Positions 37,800 through 47,345 of a stretch of 64,000 bases of DNA are shown here, in pieces (within the stretch, counting starts at the first letter, position 1; each line of letters begins with the position of its first letter). The position numbers and the translations under genes were made by a program. Below the pieces are notes generated by a model. That model was not told where the DNA came from. It did no database searches and worked only from the letters and a program-made list of their open reading frames with translations. The DNA is taken from assembly GCF_900129845.1 (NCBI RefSeq), contig NZ_FQXB01000001.1:1-64000 (forward strand), given 5' to 3'. The stretch comes from Cognatiyoonia sediminum (GTDB lineage Bacteria; Pseudomonadota; Alphaproteobacteria; Rhodobacterales; Rhodobacteraceae).

Positions 37800-37885
37800 G
37801 CCCCCGTGGTGGAATGGTAGACACTGGAGACTTAAAATCTCTTGGGCGTATGCCCGTGCCAGTTCGAGTCTGGCCGGGGGCACCA
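37800..37885 (+). tRNA. tRNA-Leu (anticodon TAA)
   Basis: The 86-base class II tRNA has an acceptor stem GCCCCCG/CGGGGGC, anticodon loop CTTAAAA with TAA, an extended variable arm (TTGGGCGTATGCCCG) and T-loop AGTTCGAGTCT. CCA is encoded at the 3' end. Confidence 0.97.
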
Positions 37886-38054
37886 CCTTTTCTCTGTGAA
37901 ACTATGTTTGTGAATGCTCCGGCCATTCGCATGGGCGGCGTGAATTTGACGCATCACATAGACCCGTTACAAAACCTGAGTTAGTATTGAGTCCACAAAG
38001 TTCAATTTTAGGGTGATTTTGCCATCCACCCAGTGAGATTTAGGGAACCAAACA

Positions 38055-38780
38055 ATGATTGATGTAAGCACAAAAATGGATGGGGCTTTGATCGTCGCCA
38101 CTCTTTCCGGTGAAGTCAGCGGTGACGACTACACGAAGGCTCTTCTTCCCGTTGTTGAGAAAGGCATCGAGACGCACGACATGGTAAAAATGCTCATCGT
38201 CGCAGGCGATGAGTTCGAAGATTTCGATGTGGATGCTGCTTGGGAAGACATCAAAATGGGGGTCTCTCATTGGCGCGGATTTGAGCGGATCGCCGTCGCC
38301 ACCGACAAAACTTGGATGCGACGCGGGATACGTGTTGCGTCGCCCGTGTTCCCCTGTCCGATGAACGTATTCACAATGGCAGAGCAGGACGATGCGCTCC
38401 GTTGGCTGCAAGAGTCCTTGGGGTCTATTCACGTCACTGACCTTGGAGACGCAACCATGCGCGTCAATCTCCTCGGCGAAGTTGACGCCTCTGCCTATGA
38501 AAATGCCTCAGCCAATCTCGATGCGAAGATTGCTGAAAGCGAGTCCTTTAAGCTGCTTCTCGATGTGACCGAGTTTACCGGTTGGCAAGGTGTCTCGGCC
38601 ATGGGTGCTCATCTGAGCCTTGTCAGACAGCATGCGCCTATCGCTGAAAAGGTCGCCATTATCGGGAACAAAAGCTGGCAACGGTTTTCAGAAAAAATCG
38701 GCAGCGCCTTCCTAAGTGCAGAAGTAAAATACTTTGACGAAGCAGAAGAAGATGCAGCGAAGGTATGGCTTTCGGAATAA
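38055..38780 (+). CDS. Protein with two tandem STAS/SEC14-like (SpoIIAA-like) domains
   Basis: The 241-residue protein appears to hold two related halves of about 120 residues. The first runs from LIVATLSGEVSGDDYTKAL to RIAVATDKTWMRRGI and the second from MRVNLLGEVDASAYENAS to KVAIIGNKSWQRFSEKIG. Both follow the SpoIIAA-like pattern (strand, helix, strand with Asp, then VA-x(2-3)-K-x-W). Single-domain members usually span about 120 residues. Ligand and role are unknown. It is monocistronic. Confidence 0.78.
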   Translation: MIDVSTKMDGALIVATLSGEVSGDDYTKALLPVVEKGIETHDMVKMLIVAGDEFEDFDVDAAWEDIKMGVSHWRGFERIAVATDKTWMRRGIRVASPVFPCPMNVFTMAEQDDALRWLQESLGSIHVTDLGDATMRVNLLGEVDASAYENASANLDAKIAESESFKLLLDVTEFTGWQGVSAMGAHLSLVRQHAPIAEKVAIIGNKSWQRFSEKIGSAFLSAEVKYFDEAEEDAAKVWLSE

Positions 38781-39032
38781 GAATTTCTGCGCTGCTGCTT
38801 ACAAAGCGCGGCCTATTTGACACAGTATTATTCCGAGTGGACTTCGGTTTTGAACGGAAATCGAAACCGAACGCCATCTTCAAAACTTAGGAAAATTGTT
38901 ATGTTTTAGAGGTTTGGTCCTAATTTAGTTGATTAAACTGCCCTATGCGCAACTTCAGATTGATATTTTCCAATTCGGAAACGTAGGGTTTCTGCCCTGT
39001 AGGTTGAAATTTTCGCCCATTTTAGGCAAATA

Positions 39033-39051
39033 GTAACAGTGGGGTTGTTAC
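39033..39051. promoter_or_regulatory. Inverted repeat ahead of the Hint-like gene
   Basis: GTAACA and TGTTAC (39033-39038 and 39046-39051) flank a seven-base spacer in an AT-rich 299-bp gap, 28 bases before the proposed start. This is the spacing and size of an operator for a dimeric repressor. The regulator is unknown. Confidence 0.4.
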
Positions 39052-39079
39052 AAAAGTGTTATGTTCAAAGGTTGTACCC

Positions 39080-39649
39080 GTGTCTCTAAACGAATCTGAA
39101 AGCGCTCTTCTACAGCGCATCGCCGCACAGGTTGTGCAGCCCGCAGCGAGGGCTCCGATCGATGTGGCTGAACCTGAAATCGACTTGGATGTTGTCGAAC
39201 AACCATCCGTCGAAAAATTGTGGGACTTTGCCGGATTTGGCCCCAAGTCCCGCATTTTGACGTCTTTCGGCTACGTCCCGATGGAGGCATTGCGCCGCCG
39301 TGATCCGATCAAAACCTTCGACGGCCGTTTCCTCGAAGTGGAAAAGGTCGACGAAATTCGCCTCGACCGTCGCTACCTCATCGACCACCCAGAGGCGCAG
39401 CCAATCCGTCTGCCTAAAAATTCAGTTGGTGGCGTTGCCCCAAACACTGATCTCTATGTCTCCGGGGCGCAAAAACTTCGGAGTACGGATCGCACAGGTG
39501 AAACAGTTACGGCAGAAGATATGATTGGCCGCGCTGGGATCATGCGCAAATCGCACGGGTATTTCACCTACTACCGTTTCCACTGCGGGCAGGCTTGCAC
39601 AGTGCAAATCGATGGTTTGTGGTGTGAAATTGCAGGTCCTGACGCCTAA
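39080..39649 (+). CDS. Hint-domain-like protein, splicing Cys absent
   Basis: The 189-residue protein resembles the Hint_2 domain found in Rhodobacterales proteins: a strand-rich block with RILTSFGYVPMEALRRRDPIKTFDG, then LPKNSVGGVAPNTDLYVSGAQKLRS and a late CGQACTVQIDGLWCEI segment. Active Hint domains begin with a nucleophilic Cys or Ser before this block. Here the aligned position is GPKSR, so autocleavage is doubtful. The start GTG at 39080 (M-S-L-N-E-S) has AAAGG upstream; an earlier GTG at 39056 is possible. An inverted repeat precedes it. Confidence 0.65.
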   Translation: MSLNESESALLQRIAAQVVQPAARAPIDVAEPEIDLDVVEQPSVEKLWDFAGFGPKSRILTSFGYVPMEALRRRDPIKTFDGRFLEVEKVDEIRLDRRYLIDHPEAQPIRLPKNSVGGVAPNTDLYVSGAQKLRSTDRTGETVTAEDMIGRAGIMRKSHGYFTYYRFHCGQACTVQIDGLWCEIAGPDA

Positions 39650-39653
39650 CCAT

Positions 39654-40076
39654 CTATAGATCGTCTTTACGATCTTCCCGTTTTAGCACGCGATCCGCTT
39701 TCTTGCGCACCAAGACGGATCTCAAGTCGTGCATGGCGAGCAAAAGTGAGTCAGTGATCTCATCGAGTTCATCGTTTTCAGCTTTAGACTGAACCCATTG
39801 CGTCGTCGCATTCAAATGATCCACCGTCCGATGAATGTCATCGATGGTGCGTCGCGCCAGCAAGGGGACCCGTTCATCCAGCCAGCTTTGAATAGCGGAT
39901 AGATCGGCCTCGCTCAGTTCATGATCACCGTGCGGTTTGACCTCACCCTTGTTGACGTTCACCACCGCGATCTGGTCCATCTCGATCCTGCGCTGCCGAT
40001 TTTCTGTGTCGACACGAAACACGATCGCACCGTTCTCACGGGTCCGGAAATAGTAATCTGGTAACTCAGTGCTCAT
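39654..40076 (-). CDS. Conserved hypothetical protein
   Basis: The 140-residue soluble protein begins MSTELPDYYFRTRENGAIVF with a beta-rich first third (IEMDQIAVVNVNKGEVKPHG). It continues as charged helices (DLSAIQSWLDERVPLLARR, then a C-terminal LRSVLVRKKADRVLKRED). No known motif was recognised. GAGGGG lies just before the ATG at 40076. It is convergent with the Hint-like gene, four bases apart. Confidence 0.72.
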   Translation of the reverse strand: MSTELPDYYFRTRENGAIVFRVDTENRQRRIEMDQIAVVNVNKGEVKPHGDHELSEADLSAIQSWLDERVPLLARRTIDDIHRTVDHLNATTQWVQSKAENDELDEITDSLLLAMHDLRSVLVRKKADRVLKREDRKDDL

Positions 40077-40165
40077 AAGCCCCTCACGCAATGCTAGAAT
40101 CCTAGCATCCCAACGTATAGCGCACCAGTCTTAGCCTTAAGCAAAACCATATCGTCTTTTGAGTA

Positions 40166-40190
40166 CTAAATACCTCCGCCGGAGGCTCCG
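40166..40190 (-). repeat. Dispersed intergenic repeat, family 1, copy 3
   Basis: On the minus strand GAGCCTCCGGCGGAGGTATT lies 28 bases behind the aspartate aminotransferase stop, co-oriented with it. CCTCC and GGAGG form a compact hairpin with a GGC loop. Copies lie at 28034 and 33034. Confidence 0.65.
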
Positions 40191-40217
40191 AGCTTTCAAA
40201 GCTGTGCAAGGTCCAAA

Positions 40218-41471
<1,254 letters not shown>

Positions 41472-41498
41472 TCACCAGATGCAAGACATGAGGACGTT

Positions 41499-41894
41499 AT
41501 GACCGCGACAGAAAACTGGTACGCCGAAGACGCCGCAACATTTGGGGATCGTTTGGCCGCAGCAAGAGAGGCTGCTGGCCTGACGCAAGCTGAACTCGCA
41601 AAGCGCCTAGGTGTCAAAACCAGCGTTGTGCAGGCTTGGGAAGATGACATTAAAGAGCCGCGCGCCAATCGGCTGCAGATGCTGTCCGGCATGTTGAATG
41701 TCACGTTGAGCTGGCTTCTAACGGGCCAAGGGGAGGGCGTTGACGGACCCTTTGATGAGGCTGGCCCCTCAGATCATTCTATGCAGCTTCTTCTCGCGGA
41801 TATCCGTGCCCTGCGGGCCGAGATGACTCAATCTGCCGAACGTATGGGACAGTTAGAAAAACGTCTGCGCAAACTGATGGAAGATGACGTTTGA
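41499..41894 (+). CDS. XRE-family helix-turn-helix regulator
   Basis: The 131-residue protein has an HTH_3 domain at about residues 15-70 (LAAAREAAGLTQAELAKRLGVKTSVVQAWED). A C-terminal coiled coil rich in Leu and Arg follows (LLLADIRALRAEMTQSAERMGQLEKRL). GAGG is six bases before the ATG at 41499. Its TGA overlaps the sdhE ATG (TGATG), so both are co-translated. Targets are unknown. Confidence 0.88.
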   Translation: MTATENWYAEDAATFGDRLAAAREAAGLTQAELAKRLGVKTSVVQAWEDDIKEPRANRLQMLSGMLNVTLSWLLTGQGEGVDGPFDEAGPSDHSMQLLLADIRALRAEMTQSAERMGQLEKRLRKLMEDDV

Positions 41895-42163
41895 TGGAAC
41901 CGCGCGAGGTTAAGATTAAGCGGCTCGCTATGCGGTCCATGCGCCGCGGCATCAAGGAAATGGACCTCATTCTGTCTGCCTTTGCCGAGAAAAACCTCTC
42001 CGCGCTGGCTGATGAAGACCTTTCCCTTTATGACCAACTGCTAAGTGAAAATGACCATGATCTTTACAATTGGGTGAGCGGTCAATCCTCTGCGCCAGAG
42101 GCCTATGGAAACTTGATGGCAGAGATTACCAAGGGTGCTCACGGTCTCACCCGTCCAAACTAA
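41894..42163 (+). CDS. sdhE: FAD assembly factor SdhE
   Basis: The 89-residue protein has the SdhE pattern: RSMRRGIKEMDLILSAF containing the RGxxE motif that contacts the flavin site, then LYDQLLSENDHDLYNWV. SdhE promotes covalent flavinylation of the succinate dehydrogenase flavoprotein. The ATG overlaps the TGA of the upstream regulator by one base; an adjacent TTG is less likely. sdh genes are not in the window. Confidence 0.92.
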   Translation: MEPREVKIKRLAMRSMRRGIKEMDLILSAFAEKNLSALADEDLSLYDQLLSENDHDLYNWVSGQSSAPEAYGNLMAEITKGAHGLTRPN

Positions 42164-42237
42164 TTTGCTCTGATTAACTCTATTTTTTGTTTCTGGCGCC
42201 ATAACCGCTGCAAGCAATGGGAATGGAGTCTTTTTCA

Positions 42238-42759
42238 ATGAGTATGCACAGCGCTTTGTCTGACGTGCCGCAATCTGCCGGTCTGTCACCTGAACGGACG
42301 GCTTTCATGGCCAGTTACCTCGAAGGGCTCACATTGGTCGAACGGCTTCACCGATTGCTTTTGGATGTCATCAAGGATGAGTTCGAACGATTGGGCATTT
42401 TGGAAATCAATCCTGTTCAGGCGCTCTTGCTTTTTAACGTGGGCGACAATGAAGTGACGGCCGGAGAACTGAAAAGCCGCGGATATTATCAAGGCTCAAA
42501 CGTCAGCTATAACCTCAAGAAATTGGTGGAAAACGGCTATATGCATCACCAACGCAGCGAGGTTGATCGCCGTTCCGTGCGTGTGCGTTTGACGCAAAAG
42601 GGACGGGACATTCGCAAAATCGTTGCTGAACTCTTTGCGAAGCATTCCGAAGGGTTGGTTGGTCGCGGTGTCGTCGATCTGATGGGAATGGACGATATCG
42701 TATCCTGCTTGCGCCGGATCGAGCGATATTGGACAGAACAAATTCGATATATCTATTGA
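42238..42759 (+). CDS. LdtR-like MarR-family regulator
   Basis: The 173-residue winged-helix protein carries YLEGLTLVERLHRLLLDVIKDEFERLG, INPVQALLLFNVGDNEVTAGELKSRGYYQGSNVSYNLKKL-type sequence and HHQRSEVDRRSVRVRLTQKG. These match the alpha-proteobacterial LdtR group, which controls an L,D-transpeptidase and osmotic stress genes in Liberibacter and Sinorhizobium. GGAG lies upstream of the ATG at 42238. No transpeptidase gene is adjacent. It ends seven bases inside the convergent DUF1194 gene. Confidence 0.82.
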   Translation: MSMHSALSDVPQSAGLSPERTAFMASYLEGLTLVERLHRLLLDVIKDEFERLGILEINPVQALLLFNVGDNEVTAGELKSRGYYQGSNVSYNLKKLVENGYMHHQRSEVDRRSVRVRLTQKGRDIRKIVAELFAKHSEGLVGRGVVDLMGMDDIVSCLRRIERYWTEQIRYIY

Positions 42760-43451
42760 TCTGCTGGCGCGAGCCAGCCGATGGCGAGGGCTTGAAGCTC
42801 ACGCACCAGTTTGCGCTCCATCGCGTTTTCGAAATCAACAAATCCAGCAGCCTCTTCAATAAAAGCACCGGCACCCCTGATGACTTCAGTCTCGTAGTAC
42901 GTCGGCAGATGAAAAGGCTCTCCCTCTGCATCGGTTCTGATCGCCAGCCCGTTCACTGTTACACCCTCGAAGGGAAAGGCCGCAAAAGCTGAGGATGGCG
43001 GGAACCCATCGTTGCTTTCGCCATCACCCGAAACATCGATGGTTTTGAAAAGACAGTCAGGTGCGTCTCTCAGAAGCAATGACGCATATCCAAGCGCATG
43101 CCCGAGCGCGGTGGGATCGTCTGTGTATTGTCTTGCAGATGTACTCACACGTTCAGACGCGTCTTCAAGGTCTTCAGGCGTCTCGATCAGTGTCCAATCC
43201 AAAATCTCTGACTGGCTGAAACGCCCTGACCATTCGAAAATAGCCAAGGCGACGGGATCAGGACTGACAAAAAAGGCGTCTTGAACGTCTTGGGCCAGCA
43301 AAGCATTAGCCAGCCCTTGCCGCTGCAACGCATCTTCGCGCGCATCGACGGAAATCGACACATCCATCGCCAGAACCAAGGCCAAGCGGCACGCGTCCGC
43401 TGGGTTCGGCAAAACGGCAAGAGCGGCAAAAAGCGAGAGCGTTCTTACCAA
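42753..43451 (-). CDS. Exported DUF1194 protein with von Willebrand A-type domain
   Basis: The protein has a signal peptide (VRTLSLFAALAVLPNPADA) followed by LALVLAMDVSISVDAREDALQRQGLA, where DVSIS is the metal-ion-dependent adhesion motif of vWA domains. Further family sequence is DWTLIETPEDL and IDVSGDGESNDG. Function is unknown. The start is uncertain: TTG at 43451 gives a neat signal peptide (232 residues) and overlaps the gloA stop, while an ATG at 43478 would add nine residues. Confidence 0.82.
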   Translation of the reverse strand: MVRTLSLFAALAVLPNPADACRLALVLAMDVSISVDAREDALQRQGLANALLAQDVQDAFFVSPDPVALAIFEWSGRFSQSEILDWTLIETPEDLEDASERVSTSARQYTDDPTALGHALGYASLLLRDAPDCLFKTIDVSGDGESNDGFPPSSAFAAFPFEGVTVNGLAIRTDAEGEPFHLPTYYETEVIRGAGAFIEEAAGFVDFENAMERKLVRELQALAIGWLAPADQ

Positions 43452-43873
43452 TGCCCAGTGTTGCCCATGCTCGTCCAAGGTTCAGCCGGTTCTTTGGCAT
43501 CGCCGGTTTGGATCAATTCTACGGAAATGTTGTCCGGTGACCGCACAAAGGCCATATGCCCATCGTGTGGGGGGCGGTTGATCGTGACACCATTGTCCAT
43601 CAGATGCTGGCACAAGGCATAGATATCATCCGTCGCATAGGCGAGGTGGCCGAAATGGCGACTGTCGGAGGGCAATCCTTCGTCACCATCCCAGTTATAT
43701 GTCAGTTCAACGGGGCAATCCTCATCCCCCGGTGCCGCCAAAAAGATCAATGAAAACCGCCCACCTTCATTGTCGTAGCGGCGGGTTTCTTTCATGCCCA
43801 GCAGTTCGAAAAACTTGATAGAAGCATCTAGGTCTTTGACGCGAACCATGGTGTGCAAATACTTCAGTGACAT
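43445..43873 (-). CDS. gloA: Lactoylglutathione lyase (glyoxalase I)
   Basis: The 142-residue vicinal-oxygen-chelate protein begins MSLKYLHTMVRVKDLDASIKFFELLGM, with the first metal His. It continues with VELTYNWDGDEG (Glu), FGHLAYATDDIY (His) and SPDNISVELIQ (Glu), the four metal ligands of glyoxalase I. It isomerises the hemithioacetal of methylglyoxal and glutathione. GAGG is six bases before the ATG at 43873. The DUF1194 gene overlaps its stop. Confidence 0.95.
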   Translation of the reverse strand: MSLKYLHTMVRVKDLDASIKFFELLGMKETRRYDNEGGRFSLIFLAAPGDEDCPVELTYNWDGDEGLPSDSRHFGHLAYATDDIYALCQHLMDNGVTINRPPHDGHMAFVRSPDNISVELIQTGDAKEPAEPWTSMGNTGHW

Positions 43874-43941
43874 CGGCATCCTCTTTGTTCTGTTTCAACA
43901 AGACCTAGGCCAGCCAATGCAAAGTGCCAATGGCTAAGAGA

Positions 43942-45387
43942 TCAAAAAGAGGACCGGAAATCCAAACCGACGCTGACACCTTCCGCGTCGAACTGATCCA
44001 CTGATGACCGCGTGCGCTCAGCGAGGACAGATACAACAGGTTGAAAACCAAAGACTTCGGCCTGAGGCGCGGCCACATCGGCACCAATGCTAACGGTGAT
44101 GTCCTCGCGATCAAAGGGCGCAAAACGCGTATCGCCAATGTCGGAAAAAACAGCATCAGAGTTGATCGTTACGAAGGTGCCCAAAATGGGTTGCGCAAAA
44201 ATATAAGACACGCCTGCGGACAACGAGACGTAGTCGCTGTCTTCGATGTCGGAATTGCTGCGAAGGATTTGGAAATTCGACCGCACCCGGTCGCCACTTT
44301 CTAGAATGGACAGCAACTGAGCGTTCGCGCCGAACGTCCTGACGGGGATATCGTCGCTATAGCTGGCACTCGCCGATGCGGAAATCCCAAAGGTTAAGAG
44401 GTTCTGAGGGTCAAGTAAGAAGGGTTGTGAGGCATTGACGGCCATGTAGCGGTTTGATTGCTCGCTTGCGTACCAGTTCTTACCAATTGAAAGGGCGAAC
44501 GTCGCTGGACGCAGATCCTCGCCCAATCGCGTGAGGTGCCGAATTCCAAATGACAAAGAGTCGCGATTAAAGTCGCGGTTCGAAGACGTTGGCGATTGCT
44601 CTTTGGCTTCATCACTCAGCCGATAGCGCCGAATGCCAACGTCGGCGGAAATAAACGTCGCTGAATTCTCGGTCGCATTAAGACGATATTGAGCGCCAAA
44701 GTCCAAGTTCGCTTCTATCCCAGACAAGGCGCGCTCGTTATCACCCAATAGCCGCAACCCAGACTCAGGATCATAAATGCCGAAAAACGCTAAGAATGCA
44801 GCCAGACCTTCATCAACGTTGTCATCAAGGTACCCGACGTCGGCCTGACTGCCGCCATTGATATTCGCAGAAGGGGCAACACCGAATGAGGCGTTGAAAG
44901 ACCAAGGGTTGATGCGACGAAGGGCTTGGTAATCTTGCGCAACTCTGTTTGCCGTCTCTTCATCGGGCGCATTTTCCCGCGCCAATCGCAGCCAGAATTG
45001 CGCCCAGCTGAACCTTTCTTCATCAGCATTTGCCGACGCTGCGAGTCGTGCTGCTTCGTATCTGCGAGCAGGGGACTCGGCCAGCCAATAGGCCCGCCGC
45101 GCCGCTTGTCGCGCAAGTGAAGGCTGTTCCAAGACCCGCAGTGCACCGGCACGGATGATCCAAGCGCGCTGGTCGTTTGCGTTGGCGGTGATCAAACCAT
45201 CAGCCACTTCAAGCGCGGCGGCCGCATTTCCATCTACAAGCAAGTTGAACGCCAGCTGGCGCGCTTGCGGAAATGTCAGGTCTAGTGTCGTTTCGGCCGA
45301 CGCAACTTGCCCACAAGCAAAAAAAAGAGCCGCGCCAATCCCTTTAAGGGTCGAAATCAGGCTGCGCGTCGTCACAGAACGGTCCAT
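43942..45387 (-). CDS. Slam-type outer-membrane protein (DUF560), surface lipoprotein translocon
   Basis: The 481-residue protein has a signal peptide ending QVASA|E. A TPR-like helical domain covers about residues 35-155 (ARQLAFNLLVDGNAAAALEVADGL and later alanine-rich helices). A long outer-membrane beta-barrel with alternating strands follows, ending SVGLDFRSSF with a terminal Phe. This plan and length match Slam proteins, which move lipoproteins to the cell surface. It starts inside the 3' end of a lipoprotein gene whose C-terminus looks like a Slam client barrel, so the two probably form a pair. The start at 45387 is chosen for a plausible signal peptide; the GTG at 45402 is an alternative. 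Confidence 0.72.
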   Translation of the reverse strand: MDRSVTTRSLISTLKGIGAALFFACGQVASAETTLDLTFPQARQLAFNLLVDGNAAAALEVADGLITANANDQRAWIIRAGALRVLEQPSLARQAARRAYWLAESPARRYEAARLAASANADEERFSWAQFWLRLARENAPDEETANRVAQDYQALRRINPWSFNASFGVAPSANINGGSQADVGYLDDNVDEGLAAFLAFFGIYDPESGLRLLGDNERALSGIEANLDFGAQYRLNATENSATFISADVGIRRYRLSDEAKEQSPTSSNRDFNRDSLSFGIRHLTRLGEDLRPATFALSIGKNWYASEQSNRYMAVNASQPFLLDPQNLLTFGISASASASYSDDIPVRTFGANAQLLSILESGDRVRSNFQILRSNSDIEDSDYVSLSAGVSYIFAQPILGTFVTINSDAVFSDIGDTRFAPFDREDITVSIGADVAAPQAEVFGFQPVVSVLAERTRSSVDQFDAEGVSVGLDFRSSF

Positions 45388-46357
45388 CTCCGGCAAGTCC
45401 ACATTTGGTTAAAACGATTAGTCCAAATTCTTCTTCGTTATCAATTTCGGGGATGAAATCACCAGTCAAGTGGACACCCATGGCGACGCCGGAAGCTTCA
45501 TTACCACCGAATGTGCCTCCATAACTTCCAACCGCGGAAGCGTCAGGGCGATTTGCCTCACCAAAAAATGTGCCATTTTCTAAGATATCAGCCGGAACGA
45601 GACCGATATCAAAAAGAGTAAACGGATCCAACGCGGTCGCTGATGCGACCCTTCGATTTGCAATCCCGCCGTTAACCTGCATATCGACAAAATCGGCGTT
45701 GATCAAAACATCGCCAAGTACACGAGCCGGCTGACCGGCGAGTAAGTTAGCCGGGATACCGGAACTTGCTGTTAACAGTTGAGAGTCATCGAGTTCGTCG
45801 AAATTCAAAATACCAATATATCGTCCTGTGTAGGCCACGAGCCCATTGTCCGGCTGTGATGAGACATGCGGTGTGTAGTTGTTTTGGGTATAATATACAC
45901 CGGCAATAAAGCGTGTGAATTGACCCCCATCCATTACCAAAACGCCGGTAGTGTTTCCGTCGTTGCTGGATTGACCGTATCCGACAAAGAAGCGATCCAA
46001 CGCGTCTTCTTGCTGCGAAAACGCTACATAACCATCAACGTCGAGCGCCGTGTTTCGCTCGTAGACCGCTTCCAATGGCGTTGAGTCCAAAGACGTGATT
46101 GTTACCGTCAACGTTTCGTCACCGGCATCGAAGTCCGCTGAAACGAGGTTGAACGCGATTGGTTCAGGAATGCCGTTGTCAGCAAACTCAATCTCTTCGC
46201 CTTCTTCGTCCAAAATTGGTTCGCCATCCCCGTCGGTAACCGTGCCCTCGTTTTCGAGGTTTGTTTCTGTTCCGTCGTCAGGAAATACCAAGGGTTGCTC
46301 GTTGTCACATGCAGCGAGCAACGCCACTACCGAAACAGCCGTTAAAAAACGTGTCAT
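45344..46357 (-). CDS. Surface lipoprotein with TbpB-like C-terminal barrel, probable Slam client
   Basis: The signal peptide ends in the lipobox ALLAAC, and AGGGC precedes the ATG at 46357. After the lipidated Cys comes an acidic spacer (DDGTETNLENEG, EEGEEIEF). The C-terminal third carries the TbpB-type barrel pattern GTFFGEANRPDASAVGSYGGTFGGNEASGVAMGV-like strands, seen in Slam-dependent surface lipoproteins. The last residues (CGLAGDGPFCDDAQPD) hold a Cys pair. The mature protein has about 320 residues. Ligand is unknown. The Slam-type gene overlaps its 3' end by 44 bases. The thyA gene is adjacent and divergent but unrelated. Confidence 0.72.
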   Translation of the reverse strand: MTRFLTAVSVVALLAACDNEQPLVFPDDGTETNLENEGTVTDGDGEPILDEEGEEIEFADNGIPEPIAFNLVSADFDAGDETLTVTITSLDSTPLEAVYERNTALDVDGYVAFSQQEDALDRFFVGYGQSSNDGNTTGVLVMDGGQFTRFIAGVYYTQNNYTPHVSSQPDNGLVAYTGRYIGILNFDELDDSQLLTASSGIPANLLAGQPARVLGDVLINADFVDMQVNGGIANRRVASATALDPFTLFDIGLVPADILENGTFFGEANRPDASAVGSYGGTFGGNEASGVAMGVHLTGDFIPEIDNEEEFGLIVLTKCGLAGDGPFCDDAQPDFDP

Positions 46358-46553
46358 TTGAATGCCCTGCGCTCGATTCAATTTTAGCTTTTTTTTGTAC
46401 AATCCTGATGCGGCAGGAATAAGTCAACGTAAGATAAACCGAAGAGCAGCACATTGCCGCCAAATATCGAGGTTTTGCCACACCTCACCTCAAGATATAG
46501 TGGTCTGCGACTCATTCACAGCCAGTGGTTGATCAAACGGGCAGGGGACAACG

Positions 46554-47345
46554 ATGCAAGAATACCTCAACGCACTCAAAACCGTGATGGAACAGGGGGT
46601 TCCGAGCGATGATAGGACCGGCACGGGCACGATCTCGCACTTTGGGATGCAGTGCCGCTATGACCTGCGCAAAGGGTTTCCACTGGTCACGACGAAGAAG
46701 CTGCACCTCAAGTCGATCATTCATGAGCTGCTTTGGTTTCTTGATGGCGACACGAACATCAAATATCTCAAGGACAACGGTGTCAGCATCTGGGATGAAT
46801 GGGCCGACGAGAACGGCGATCTTGGCCCCGTCTACGGCCACCAATGGCGCAGTTTTCCGAAACCCGGTGGCTCGACCGACCAGATCACGAACCTCATTGA
46901 GCAGATCAAAACCAACCCCGACAGCCGCCGCCTGATCGTTTCCGCTTGGAACCCTGGCGAGGTCGATGACATGGCGCTGCCCCCTTGTCACACGCTCTGG
47001 CAGGTCCGCGTTCAGAACGGCACGATGCACCTGCAGCTCTACCAACGCTCCGCCGATATGTTCCTCGGCGTGCCGTTCAACATCGCCTCTTACGCGCTGC
47101 TGCTGGAAATGCTCGCCCATGTGACGGGCAACAAAGCGGGAGAGTTCATCCACACTATGGGCGACGCACATATCTACTCCAACCACGTGGAGCAGGTTCA
47201 AACCCAGCTTGCCCGCGACCCGCGCGAAGCGCCGCGCCTTATCATCAAACGCAATGTCGACAGAATCTTCGATTTCAAGTTCGAGGATTTTGAATTCGAA
47301 GGCTACGACCCGCATCCCCACATCAAAGCACCGGTGTCCGTATGA
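46554..47345 (+). CDS. thyA: Thymidylate synthase
   Basis: ThyA methylates dUMP to dTMP with 5,10-methylene-THF. The 263-residue protein is full length for the family. It shows [14 protein letters not shown], the nucleophile Cys in [12 protein letters not shown], the dUMP-binding [19 protein letters not shown] and [10 protein letters not shown]. The ATG is preceded by GGGGA. It overlaps folA by four bases (ATGA), a common pairing because ThyA produces the dihydrofolate that DHFR recycles. Confidence 0.98.
   Translation: MQEYLNALKTVMEQGVPSDDRTGTGTISHFGMQCRYDLRKGFPLVTTKKLHLKSIIHELLWFLDGDTNIKYLKDNGVSIWDEWADENGDLGPVYGHQWRSFPKPGGSTDQITNLIEQIKTNPDSRRLIVSAWNPGEVDDMALPPCHTLWQVRVQNGTMHLQLYQRSADMFLGVPFNIASYALLLEMLAHVTGNKAGEFIHTMGDAHIYSNHVEQVQTQLARDPREAPRLIIKRNVDRIFDFKFEDFEFEGYDPHPHIKAPVSV

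Noticed and set aside
37558-37932. Minus-strand 124-codon ORF containing GQTRTGTGIRPRDFKSPVST-like sequence
   Set aside because: It is the antisense of tRNA-Leu plus the end of the TPR gene.
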